From the NCBI GenBank assembly GCA_964030475.1, contig CAXIPT010000012.1:730123-794122 (forward strand): a DNA stretch of 64,000 nucleotides, in the 5' to 3' direction. Numbering within the stretch: the stretch's first letter is position 1; every line of letters starts with the position of its first letter. This stretch comes from Tethya wilhelma (lineage: Eukaryota; Porifera; Demospongiae; Tethyida; Tethyidae). Below the pieces are notes generated by a model. That model worked only from the letters and a program-made list of their open reading frames with translations. It made no database searches and had not been told where the DNA came from. Below, piece after piece: positions 35,081-46,357 of this stretch. The position numbers and the translations under genes are program-made.

Positions 35081-36218
35081 ATCACGCCCATTTTGTTAGT
35101 ATAATATTATGTAACAGTTATGTTGAAAGATAAACATTCCACTTGACAGAAGTCAATTCATCAAGGTATTAGCATTGAAATCACACAGAGTAGTATATGG
35201 GTCAATTATAATAGTTGGATAAAAGTAAGACCTTTAGATCCATTTTGATGCATTTGGGTAATTGAGTGACATTTTCAGTCTTTGGGTATTGTACGCGATT
35301 TGATCACTAGAAGAGTAGCTATAGCCACACTGAAGTAAAGTACGATATCAGCATAATATAAATTGAATTTACCAAGTATAAATAGCTGTTAACCATTCAA
35401 AAAGCGTGAAAAACAGCAATTTCTCTTGACAGTTTAGGGAGGCCTGAGTCAAGTTTGCTTCTTACGCCATAGTACTATAAACTATCAACTGATAGCTATG
35501 TGTAATGCTTAATTGCAAGATGCCAGGTTCACAAGTTCTCTGACCATGCCTATTAGCCCCGAGCAGTGGACATACAAACTACCAAATATCAGACAATTTT
35601 AAGCAACTCCCCTGCCTCTTGTTTGTCTTCAGGGATGCAGTTATCAATTGTAATGCTGTACATGATTCTAAAGGAAGTTGTCTCTTGTCCCTCAGTGTAC
35701 ATTTATTGTTGCATAGTCATTAATCACATGAATGTTCTTTCATGTTTGTGATTACCAATTCAAAGGAATCTTTGATATACTACATGGCATATGTAGAATT
35801 CTGACTGATTTTGGGTCAACTAAAGCGGTCATTTTCTTGAGTGCAGTTTCAGTTTGGAATACAAAGAGTAACACATGCAAACTGCACAACCGAATTTATC
35901 TACCCAGCACAAATAGAAACATTGTAAAACTCTAGCCTCATTCACACAAGGAGAGAGACAATGACCGTTCCACTTCAAGAGCATTCTATAGGTAAAATTT
36001 AGCACTCAACGTACTGGACAATCTTGGAGAACTTTGTACCGAAGTCGATGGGGAAATGGGCAATATTACATGCTACACATTTCTATGTAGATATCTTATA
36101 CATGTATGTTACCTTAAGTTATAAGTTATTCAATGAAAGTTCAAAACAGGCTATTTCCAATCCAAAAAGAACTAGGTTTCATCAGACGCACTGAATTGTT
36201 TGCAAACATATACCACTT

Positions 36219-36301
36219 AGCCTCGTGAACCAGTCCCTCCCCGCTATGCTTATCCGCGCTTAGCAATAAGCATAGCGGGGAGGGACTGGTTCACGAGGCT
36301 A
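36219..36301. mobile_element. Small perfect hairpin element with 9-bp duplication
   Basis: TAGCCTCGTGAACCAGTCCC and its reverse complement form arms of about 36 bp. TATACCACT flanks both sides (36210-36218 and 36303-36311). The same element at 56329-56421 is flanked by ACGTATTCC on both sides. Non-coding, under 100 bp. Confidence 0.85.
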
Positions 36302-37111
36302 TTATACCACTCATGTCCAGAAATGCTATCATTAGTCTATAGTGTTCAAATTAGAATATTCATAGCTACTACAGGCATGAATTAGAATATTCATGATATA
36401 CATAATGATGCAAGGCATTGTGGAGCGAGCCTGAGCGAGCACAGCCTTTTGCATGGATTTTATAGTGAGTGTACGGAGAATATTTGTCAGAATGTCCAAT
36501 TATGGTACATAGTCTATAGATCTGGCTGTCAGTGTGAGTACAAAACTAACAGTGTTCAAATGACTGTGGTGTGAACATCAGAAGTTAGCTTACACAAAGG
36601 ATTGTTAATGAGATGTAAAGTCTAGGGTTACTTTCGAACTTGGTATCTCTTACCCTCTGACACTGTATGTTGAGCAAGCCTGGCATCACTGTTTTTTCCT
36701 TGCTTCTGCCTCCGCAGTATCTTTCTGTTGGGCGCTGCTGTTAAACTAGCTGTTTCTGTGCCTTTCTCTCATAAGATATGCTTAGCAACTGTCTAAGTCT
36801 CACAACCTCTAGCTATTAGTAAAACTATTTCTCAACTGTTCTGCTCTAGCTGCCTCTGTCAGTCTGATCTGATTCTCGATTGACTGTCTCAAAAACACAT
36901 GCATGCACACTATAAATTTATGCACATGCGTCAGTATTGCTAGTAATGCATGGTACATGGTATGGGTCGATAAATATGTTAGCTAAAATTAGCTTACGTG
37001 AGCATACAAGACCCAACAATGACAGACAGACGCACCCGACATACTACTCGCTATCTGGGGCTCGCTCAGGCTCACCCCAATAAAGGGAATACAGCTAAGA
37101 CGAGCACTAGA

Positions 37112-37334
37112 GTCCATCTGGTTTGAGAATGCCGGTAGAAAAAATTGAATAATTTTCTAAATATCCAACCGGTTTCAAAATTTCAAGCACCATTGGAAAG
37201 CGCTCGTTCTCTCCGTTCTTTTGGTTGCTTTTTCAGCTTTCTACACTTTACCAGTCAAAAGTGAGCGATTTTGCCCCAAATATATTGTATGAATCTCATT
37301 ATTTCACTTCCGGCAGCATTCTCAAACCAGATGG
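37112..37334. mobile_element. Foldback element with GTCCATCTGGTTTGAGAATG ends
   Basis: Inverted ends GTCCATCTGGTTTGAGAATG and CATTCTCAAACCAGATGGAC flank about 180 bp. A related end lies at 13838-13857. Present in copy A only. Confidence 0.75.
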
Positions 37335-37950
37335 ACTTTAGCTGACAACTGATGGCATATCTAGACATCACTCACATGTACCTTGTGACAAATAGCCATA
37401 TTGAAATGACAGTGGTCATAGTCTGTCTTCTCCTCCAGTTACTTCAGTGCTAGGCTCGCTCGTGGATCAATCAAAATCGATCACCACATTTGTGGTGATG
37501 TTATGAGATGTAGCCATTCTGAGCCTCTCATCTCCTTCAGAGTGTTGTTCACTGGTAAACCTAGCTGTGTTTGGAAGTGTATGTATGTATGGTGTTATGC
37601 ATGCATGTTTCTACATAATTGTTAAACTAGTAACCAAGTTATTATTGATTTTTGCCACACCTTGTCAAGAAGAACAGCAGAGCACTTTTTATATATTTTA
37701 TTTTGGGTTGGAGAGCTTAGCAGATTCATCCAAGTCCTGTCCAAAGTGAGTGCCACCTTAGCTCAGATAGGGTACAGGTGTGCTTGTTGCTTGTACTGAG
37801 AAATTCTAGGCTTGCATCTTCTGAGAACTTGGGAATTGGTCTACAGTATAGCTATTATGTAGGGATATATAGTTGGAAAGAAGTTACCGGCATTCTTCTA
37901 TAATAATTAATACATGTGTGACAGTCTAGCAGTGGCTTTTGTTGAGGTAC

Positions 37951-38250
37951 CAAGGGGTGGTCACAACCATACCTGCCGTAGGACCGTTTGCGACCGCGGT
38001 CAAAGTGTCGGTCAAGAGGTCAAGGCCCAAAAATGTGATTGGTCAAAGGGTCAAGACGATAGTCGCTGGGCTAATTAAGAGGTGTGGTACTACAAAAATG
38101 GGGACTGCCCATTTTATTGTAGTCAAGTCAAGAAGTCAAGAAGGTTTTTAGCCTATGGTCAAGAGGTCAAGGCCAATTTTGGGTGGTCAAGATTCTTGAC
38201 CCGGCGGTCGCTAACGGTCCTATGGCAGGTATGGTTGTGACCACCCTTTG
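37951..38250. mobile_element. 300-bp foldback with GGTCAA clusters and 5-bp duplication
   Basis: Ends CAAGGGGTGGTCACAACCAT and, reverse-complemented, CAAAGGGTGGTCACAACCAT. GGTAC flanks at 37946-37950 and 38251-38255. Copy B (44150) has no insertion at this place. The interior repeats GGTCAA and AGGTCAAGG words on both strands, like the element at 8600. Confidence 0.85.
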
Positions 38251-39766
38251 GGTACATCAAACCTGAGGTCACATGCAAGACCAGTTCCGTGCATGATTTA
38301 TGGCACAACTGACAAGTGTACACATGTACCAGTACAGTATAGTCATCTATTACTAACATCTTGTGGATTTATAATTATCTTTTTCACACACAAGCAGGGC
38401 TACCAGTTGAAAAGCTAGATTTAACTTACTTGCAGTACTCTATACAATTTGGAAGAATGCCTAACTGACCAGTGATTCTCCTCAGTCAGACCTGAGCTGT
38501 AAGCACCGCCATAAGGGCCGGGCACTGGTTGGCGGTTCTAACTTCGTCCAGTCTCCAAATTATATGCATGGTCAACACTGACACACATATGTGAACACTT
38601 GCTGCGCATGCGCAGACTCGCAGCTAGTCACATGGCTCATGGCATGGCGGGCTATCCTGGCTGGCTATCCTGTCTGACTGTTACTTCGCCGGGAGGCGTT
38701 CAAAGCTGCTTTTTTTTGTCACTCACTGAGGATCAGTGATGGCAGCAGTAGGCTGGTGAATAATGCAGCAACAAAACGGTGGAGGTTTTCTAAATATTCG
38801 TCAATACACGTAAGATCAGTCTGTAGAGTACTTTGCATTTCGAAATGTCAAAATTTATGTTCACTTATGTTGTCTCAGATTTACGCTGTTCAATCTTTAT
38901 CCGTCCAGCTTTATCAACACTGACAGCAGCTACTTGCCTAAATAAATGCCTGTAAGTATGGCATAATACAACTACCAAACCATGCGGTCAGATGACTTTT
39001 CAAGACCGTTCTGTCATGGGGCCAACCCAGTTCGACTGCTAGTACTAAGCGACGAGTATTGCAGGCCCAACAACCACTTGGAAATGTGTCAGCTGGAGCC
39101 CTTACCACAATCAACAGAAGACACTATCATGCAAGTGAGTGAGTGAACTTCTTTTAGATCGTCAAGTTGTGTACTATCATAGGGATGAACCCTTTACAGC
39201 ACTTAGCTTCATCATGATTTTGTTTATGGCAAATTTTAGAGTACACTTGTTATTACGCTGTAAAGGCAAAACACCATCTTTACTATCCCATGCTGAGTCA
39301 GCTGAAGCGCTCGTGATCAGATCTAAGACGTATTATTATCAACAATTAAGTTGCTAGCCTCATTCCCAGGGTTCTGTTTCTAGTCTCAATTTTTCAGTCT
39401 GACCAAAACAAGGCACAAAACAAAGGTGAGAATCAAATCAGTGCTGTTTAATTTTGGAAGTACATCTTGTCTCTTCACTCACAATAAATGACTTTGAACA
39501 AGTAAATGGTAGTTAAGCCTTGGCACGTGAGTATCATGTGCAAAGGGTTCGGTAGTTTGTCTGTGTGAGTGTGTGTGTGTGCAAGTGCATGTGTGTGTGT
39601 CTGTTTTGTTACTAGATAATCTAAAGAATGGCAGCTCCATGGTCCAAATGGTACTTGTGTTTATGAATCGAAATTATCTTGAAAGGGATTTTGTAGAATC
39701 TCGCAAAATGCTGTAGTTTCTGAGATTTAAGGCTTTTGTCCTTCTCTGAGCGCTTAGCTTCGAAAN

Positions 39767-39807
<41 letters not shown>

Positions 39808-40780
39808 ATCACGCCCATTTTGTTAGTATATTAACAGTTATGTTGAAAGATAAACATTCCACTTGACAGAAGTCAATTCATCAAGGTATTAGCATTGAAA
39901 TCATACAGAGTAGTATATGGGTCAATTATAATAGTTGGATAAAAGTAAGACCTTTAGATCCATTTGGGTAATTGAGTGACATTTTCAGTCTTTGGGTATT
40001 GTACGTGATTTGATCACTAGAAGAGTAGCTATGGCCACACTGAAGTAAAGTACGATATCAGCATAATATAAATTGAACTTAACAAGTATAAATAGCTGTT
40101 AACCATTCAAAAAGCGTGAAAAACAGCAATTTCTCTTGACAGTTTAGGGAGGCCTGAGTCAAGTTCGCTTCTTACGCCATAGTACTATAAACTATCACTG
40201 ATACTGATAGCTATGTGTGATGCTTAATTGCAAGATGCCAGTTTCACAAGTTCTCTGACCATGCCTATTAGCCCCGAGCAGTGGACATACAAACTACCAA
40301 ATATCAGACAATTTTAAGCAACTCCCCTGCCTCTTGTTTGTCTTCATGCAGGGATGCAGTTATCAACTATAATGCTGTACATGATTCTAAAGGAGGTTGT
40401 CTCTTGTCCCTCAGGGTACATTTATTGTTGCATAGTCATTAATCATCACATGAATATTCTTTCATGTTTGTGGTTACCAATTCTTTGATATACTACATGG
40501 CATATGTAGAATTCTGACTGATTTTGGGTCAACTAAAACGGTCATTTTCTTGATTGTAAAACTCTAGCCTCATTCACACAAGGAGAGAGACAATGACCGC
40601 TCCACTTCAAGAGCATTCTATAGGTAAAATTTAGCACTCAACGTACTGGACAAAATGGTTGCTAATTAGAAATCTTCAGATAATTTAAATAGCAAAACTA
40701 TAGTACAGACTGATTCTTGCATAAAATTAATAGCTGATAGGCTCTTGAATCACTGAGAGGACTCACAAGCTATATCAAAG

Positions 40781-41067
40781 ATGTCTCTGACCACTAATTG
40801 CATGGTTACCACAACAGGAAGGAACACACACATGAGTAATCGCAACCAGACTCTACTTCTTTCTAGATCTCCTCCTTTCTCTGCCCTCTCCACATTAAAA
40901 GCACAGTGTCACTATAGGCTCGTTCCCAGGCCTTCATGGCAAGATGAAGCTCCAGCAGATCTTGGAGTTATTAAAATCTCTACTGGTACCTATCAGTATC
41001 CCATGCACACTCTCACAAATCAAAATACAAGAGTCAATACATCACCCTTGGAAACCATTGGCCAGTG
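40781..41067 (+). CDS. Candidate exon in unit B, unknown product
   Basis: An open frame of 95 codons from ATG to a good donor (CAGTG|GTAAGA). The product is Ser/Thr/Asn-rich and has no recognised domain. No compatible downstream exon was found: the nearest AG at 42216 would create a stop. Copy A has lost this segment and copy C begins after it, so no paralogue tests the frame. It may be coding by chance. Confidence 0.25.
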
Positions 41068-41129
41068 GTAAGAACTACATGTATACGACTTGACAATGTC
41101 CTAGTATATAAATCAAATGTTCTCATTAA

Positions 41130-41875
41130 GCCTCTGCACGTGCAAAGCACGTGCAGAGGATTACGGTAGTCATTTTGTCTGTCTGTCTGTCTGTTCAATC
41201 GAAATCTCAAGAAAGACAGCTCTAGCACCAAAATTGATGATACGTACGTTCATAAATCTGAATGATCTTGTACAATTACATTTTTTGCTGTTCAAAACGC
41301 TGTAGTTGCTGAGATTTGAGGCTTTTGTGCTTCTTTTTAGCGCTTAGCTTCAAGGCCACGCCTACTAATCTAGTGTGCGTTATTTAGAATTCGTGTTGAT
41401 TTCAATGATGCTGTGCTCATGGTGCTCTAAATGCTGCTGTTGCTGGTTACCGTTAGTGCTGCTTGCAAGACAGACAAGAGTTGGCTTGATTTCTTTGTAA
41501 GCATAGAGGTATTTTGGCTGCATGCATGGCCAGGTACTGATCCTGGCTAGATTTTGTATGCTGTGGCTACTGAGGATTCCACGGTACACTGTGCCAGTCT
41601 CTGCCCCAATGCCAGTGAGTTCTAGTAGTTCAGTGGTAAGAGCAATTCGAAAGACCTGGGCTTGAATCAGTTCAGTCAGTAGATCTCAGCAAGATTTTTG
41701 CTAACCAGCTTTCATGTGCTAGTCGGCTGCTTCATCGCAGTTCAGTATGTGGCTACTTAAACCTGGTTTTCTCAGTGATACATTCATAACTATTTTACAC
41801 TTATACATATGTATATCAGTGCATTAACAATAATTAAGTTGAGTGTGCCGAGGCTTATGCACCGTGGTGCCTTCA
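41130..41875. mobile_element. TTAA-type element in unit B, first
   Basis: Follows TTAA at 41126-41129 with GCCTCTGCACGTGCAAAGCA, a short inverted repeat in itself, and ends with GTGTGCCGAGGCTTATGCAC and GCCTTCA followed by TTAT. Same family as 43139-43862. Non-coding. Confidence 0.7.
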
Positions 41876-42328
41876 TTATAATATTAATCACAATTTAGCG
41901 ACAGCAGAATTAGAATGTACAACAAACTAACCAAGTAAAACATTAGTCTGGTGTACAATTAATTCCATATTATGTGCACACGTGGGAAAGGGGTTCGATC
42001 TCAACTGTATAGATTTGCATTCACCCTGGATTCAGTGGAATGTACTAATTATTATGCTACAAGCCTGCCATCATTAATTCAGGGCCTGAATGACATGAAG
42101 TACCATATAACTTGTGTTGAGAACAGACAAAGTTTTTACCAGACTAGCTACACCAGACAATTGAAACAGTTGGCACCATCATGCATGTACTGTTACAGTA
42201 ATCTCTTCATTTGCAGAATTTTCCAGAAACAGGCAAAGTCAAAGTCGAAGAGACTATTACACATATTTAATTAGACTTTGGGAGAATCGTGATGCGTGGT
42301 GAGCCATTAACTGCTGAGCTATTAGCAG

Positions 42329-42562
42329 TACCAGTTTCTGCTGATACAAACAGAGCCAGAGATAGTTTACAACAAAATAAACTGGACAATGATAATAGTA
42401 GGAGCATTTGGTCTGGGGGGAGTTATGGGAGGAGCAGCTACTAGCAGACGACCAGTTGGATTTGGTATTGGAGCACTAGTGGGAGGAGTACTAGGGGCTG
42501 TGGTATATTTAGCTTTGAAGGTTCTTAAAATTAAAACTAAAGCAACATATAGTGTCCATTAG
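42329..42562 (+). CDS. Small glycine-zipper membrane protein, probable last exon
   Basis: After an AG at 42327-42328 an open frame of 77 codons runs to TAG; an internal ATG lies at 42389. The product has a Gly-rich hydrophobic stretch (IIVGAFGLGGVMGGAA, then VGFGIGALVGGVLGAVVYLA) with GxxxG spacing and a basic end, typical of a membrane hairpin. Copy C (55477-55623) keeps the frame with mostly substitutions and no frameshift, although the ATG is AAG there. I do not recognise the family. Confidence 0.35.
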   Translation, partial: YQFLLIQTEPEIVYNKINWTMIIVGAFGLGGVMGGAATSRRPVGFGIGALVGGVLGAVVYLALKVLKIKTKATYSVH

Positions 42563-43138
42563 TTTAATGGTGATACATTCAGTAATGTAGCACTATGACA
42601 ATCAGACTTTGTATAATTACATTAGTCTACAATAGTAATATTCATTCAAGACACTGGAATGCATGCACATTGTTGTGATATCTTAGCTAGACATGGTGTC
42701 AGTGCCTAGAGTACAATTCTCCACTATCTTGGAGAACTTTGTACGGAAGTCAATTATGGGGAAATGGGCAATATTACATGCTACGCATTTCTGTGTATTT
42801 ACCTTAAGTTATAAGTTATTCAATGAAAAGTTCAAAACAGGCTATTTTCAATCCAAAAAGAACTAGGTTTCATCAGACGCTAAACTGAATTGTTTGCAAA
42901 CATATACCTTGTGACAAACAGCCATATTGGCTGCAGATGAAATGACAGTGGTCATAGTCTGCCTTCTTCTCCAGTTACTTCAGTGCTAGGCTCCCTCGTG
43001 GATTGACCACATTCGTGGTGATGTTATGAGATGTAGCCATTCTGAGCCTCCCATCTCCTTCAGAGTGTACGTTGTTCACTGGTAAATTTGGAAGTGTATG
43101 TATGGTGTTTTGCATGCATGTTTCTACATAATTGTTAA

Positions 43139-43862
43139 GCCTCGGCGCGTGCGTAGCACGTGCAGAGGATTATGGTAGTCGTTTTGTCCGTCTGTCCCAT
43201 CGAAATCTCAAGAAAGACAGCTCTAGTGAAAAAATGGATGATACTTACGTTCATAAAATAGAATGATCTTGTAAAATTACATTTTCTGTTGTCCAAAACG
43301 CTGTGGTTCCTGAGATTTGAGATTCTTTGAGCGCTAAGCTTCGAGACCACGCCTACTAATCTAGTGTGCGTTATCAAGAATTCAATACTGTTGCAGCCCA
43401 CTGACTCAGTGACTCAGTGCATTGATTTATTTTAGAGCTAGCTGCCCAGTGTAAAAATCTTTGCATGCCTACATAGAAAGTAGACCAACTCCTGTCTGTC
43501 TAGCCAAGCAGCTAACCCCCGTCTGTCTTGACAAGCAACAGCAACAGCATACTGATAGATAATCTATGGCAACAGCACTGTAGGTCCCGGCAGCAGCTAG
43601 ACTTTGCTATCTGACAGCAGCTGAGTATTCCAATGTATGTGTAATTGTAATTTTAGCAAAGCTAATCTGTTTCATAGTCTGTGGCATGTGCTGCTTCACT
43701 GACCACACTCAAAGTCACAGACGGTAGCCTAGATGGCGGATAGTAGTTGCTGAAGTTCTCAGTGATATATTAAGTTATTGATACACTCTTTTACACCGTG
43801 CATGCATATAAATGTGCTAGCTAGTTGAGTGCGCCGAGGCTTATGCACCATCGGTGCCTTCA
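43139..43862. mobile_element. TTAA-type element with a clean empty site
   Basis: Flanked by TTAA at 43135-43138 and 43863-43866; copy A has a single TTAA at 37622-37625 in otherwise matching sequence. It starts GCCTCGGCGCGTGCGTAGCA and ends GTGCGCCGAGGCTTATGCAC plus about 16 bp to GCCTTCA, so the inverted repeat GCCTCGGCGC is terminal on the left and subterminal on the right. 724 bp, no transposase. TTAA targets are typical of piggyBac and Kolobok elements. Confidence 0.85.
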
Positions 43863-44924
43863 TTAAACTAGTAGCCAAGTTATTATTGATTTTTGCCACA
43901 CCTTGTCAAGAAGAACAGCAGAGCACTTTTTATATAATTCATTTTGGGTTGGAGAGACGAGCAGATTCATCCAAGTCCTGTGTGCCAGGTTGTTGCTTGT
44001 AGAAATTCTGAGCTGGCATCTTCTGAGAACTTGAGAATTGATTTAACTTGACTCTACAGTATGGATATATGGTTGGAAAGAAGTTACTGGCATTCTTCTA
44101 TATACATCTTACATGTGTGACAGTCTAGCAGTGGCTTTTGTTGAGGTATATAAATCAAACTTGAGGTCACATGCACGACAAGTTCCAGTTGTGAATGATA
44201 AGGTACAACTGACAAGTGTATACACATGTACCAGTACAGTATAGTCATCTATTACTAACATCTTGTGGATTATAATTACCTTTTTCACACACAAGCAGGT
44301 CTTTAGGGCTACAAGTTAAAAAGCTAGATTTAACTTACTTGCAGTACTCTGTACACTTTGGAAGAATGCCTAACCGAGCAGTGATTCTCCTCAGTCAGAC
44401 CTGAGCTGTAAGCACCGCCATAAAGGGCACTGGTTGGCGGTTCAAACTTTGTCCAGTCTCCAATATGCATGGTCAACACTGACACAGATACACATATGTG
44501 AACACTTGCTGCGCATGCGCAGACTCCCGGCTAGCTAGTCACATGGCTTATGGCTGGTATCCTGTCTGACTGTTAGTTCGTCGGGAGGTGTTCAAAGCTG
44601 CTTTCTTGTCACTGAGAGTCAGTGATGGCAGCAGTAGGCTGGTGAATAATGCAGCAAAAAACGGCGGAGCTTTTCTAAATATTCGACAATAACTTGAGGT
44701 ACACGTACACAGTGACATTCTCAGTCTAGATAGCTGTAGCATGGATATTATAGCTCTATAATATCCATGGCTGTAGTAATTTGCATTTGAAATTCAATCT
44801 TTTGTCCGTCCAGCTTTATCAACACTGACAACAGCTACTTGCCTATAAGTATGCCTAAGGTACCAAACTATGCGGTCAGATGACTTTCCAAGACCGTTCT
44901 CTCATGGGGCACGGCCATTGAGGT

Positions 44925-44975
44925 TAGGTTGAGGTTCCAGACTGGAGATGGATGGCAGTAGTCAAGTGGACACTG
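44925..44975 (-). pseudogene. Fragment of the cysteine-rich membrane protein gene
   Basis: The frame encodes QCPLDYCHPSPVW, almost identical to the same motif in the two genes at 47948-53312. Similarity ends within about 60 bp on each side. A tiny stray exon piece, not functional. Confidence 0.7.
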
Positions 44976-45355
44976 AGAAGATATGTCTTGGTTGAAGTCT
45001 CTGCTGAGACTAGGCTCCAGAGCTCCTCGTCTCGTGGGAACTGACTTGGCAGGGAACCAGTATTTTGAGGAGCTAACCACAAGATGTAAAACAAATTAGC
45101 TTACTGTAACTTATAATGGATAATGTAGCAGTCATGCAAGCAGTGCCATTACTGCCCTTCACCTTAGAGGTTTGAGGTTGAGTTTATTTGGTATTTTAGC
45201 TAGGCTGTTCAAGCTGCTAATGCCAATATTGGAGTCAATATGTAGTCATGTACATATGGTACTCCTCTATCAAAGCATAGCATATCTACACTCATGTGTT
45301 TGTTTTAATACAATGAACTAGTATTGTATGAGCTTCAATTTCACTCTCCATCCAG

Positions 45356-46148
45356 CTACCTAACCAAGGCAGTGTGTAAAGTTGAAGAAGAAGCAATCAT
45401 TGGAGCAGCACTCTCAAGAGTCAGTGCCACCGGAATGGGACCGTAAGTCATTATAGCATTGTTAGAGTGTTCAAAGACCTCGTATCTACATGTTAAACAC
45501 ATGCATACGTGTTAGTTGTTCGATATTGATCAAGTGTCTTTTCCTTTTATTGTAGGTTGGACTAGGGGACTTAGACATGATCCTCCAACACTCCAGGTTA
45601 GACTGTGTGCCTGTTTTAAGTTTACTAATCAATAGATTTATGCATAATTTATGAATTAGAGAGCGTATATATAGCCTAAAGCATAACTCTGATTTTGTGA
45701 CATTGTATAAGTGAAGTCTGGAAAGACATCCTCACTATTTCTAGTTCTATTTTGTGAGGGCTGTTTCAGTCTAGCAGTTTATCACTCATTCAGTAAGTTT
45801 GATTTTTAAAAAAAGTCCTGTTATATGTTTCCGTGGGAGTAGTGTATGCTGGTTTGTAATTGCTGTAAGCAAGAAAGTTGATCCCTACGAAGGAGGCCCC
45901 TTTGTACTTTGCTTCCAAGGCTATAGACATTTTATTTGGTACTCTGAGTATGAACTCTCTTTTCTCTATTTGCTAACAGTGTCACTAAGGAAACCTGTAA
46001 CAAACTTGAAACTTATTATATTATTAAACAGTATCCTAAACAAGACTGGATCATTGCCACACTCTCTCTACAGGAGCTAGAAGCTCGGATTCACTAGTCT
46101 GAATTGACAAGGCTCAGAGTTGAGAATGTTGAGAAGAAAGATGCTGAG
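45356..46148 (+). pseudogene. Inverted, inactivated copy of the NDUFAF2-like exons
   Basis: Segments 45356-45442, 45556-45596 and 46074-46148 match the minus-strand exons at 24353-23557 with splice sites kept. In-frame stops: ACC-TAA where the other copy has ACC-CGA, and CAC-TAG where it has CAC-CAG. The duplicated block spans about 45160-46300 (23395-24560 in the other copy), including introns. Confidence 0.8.
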
Positions 46149-46291
46149 GTACCTTCAATGTTTATGAATAAAACTACATCTAAGCATTATATTTTCATGG
46201 TTTGAAAGAATCAATTCCTTTAGAAAAGACTTAGAGACTTTGGGAATTTTTTTTGGGGGGGGGGGGTTATGGCATACTAGCTTTAGGTATA

Positions 46292-46299
<8 letters not shown>

Positions 46300-46342
<43 letters not shown>
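46300..46342. repeat. (CT)n microsatellite
   Basis: About 21 CT units directly after the end of the inverted duplication and before the Tudor exons. Confidence 0.95.
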
Positions 46343-46344
<2 letters not shown>

Positions 46345-46357
46345 ATCTATCTTACAG

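Larger units (their letters stand above)
35047..39764 (+). repeat. Large duplicated unit, copy A
   Basis: 35080-36030 matches 39805-40655 nearly base for base (starting CTGATCACGCCCATTTTGTT). 36010-36200, 37375-39345 and 39370-39765 match parts of copies B and C. Relative to B, copy A lacks the segment 40656-42712 and carries extra insertions at about 36210-37375 and at 37951-38250. No intact known gene; see the notes on ORF fragments. It ends at the single N at 39765. Confidence 0.85.
39766..44910 (+). repeat. Large duplicated unit, copy B (most complete)
   Basis: Starts with (GT)n at the N, continues as copy A to 40655, then has a 2-kb stretch absent from A, then matches A from 42713 onward. 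It contains two TTAA-type elements (41130-41875 and 43139-43862). It ends near 44910, where foreign sequence replaces the CCCAGTTCGACTGC seen in A and C. Confidence 0.85.

Noticed and set aside
41626..41669. tRNA-like A box (TAGTTCAGTGG) and B box (GGCTTGAATCA), possible tRNA or SINE
   Set aside because: The boxes are 11 bp closer than in a normal tRNA, no acceptor stem pairs, and there is no second copy in the window with the same arrangement.
42217..42293. Exon joining 40781-41067 to the glycine-zipper frame
   Set aside because: In every phase combination a stop arises at or soon after the junction.
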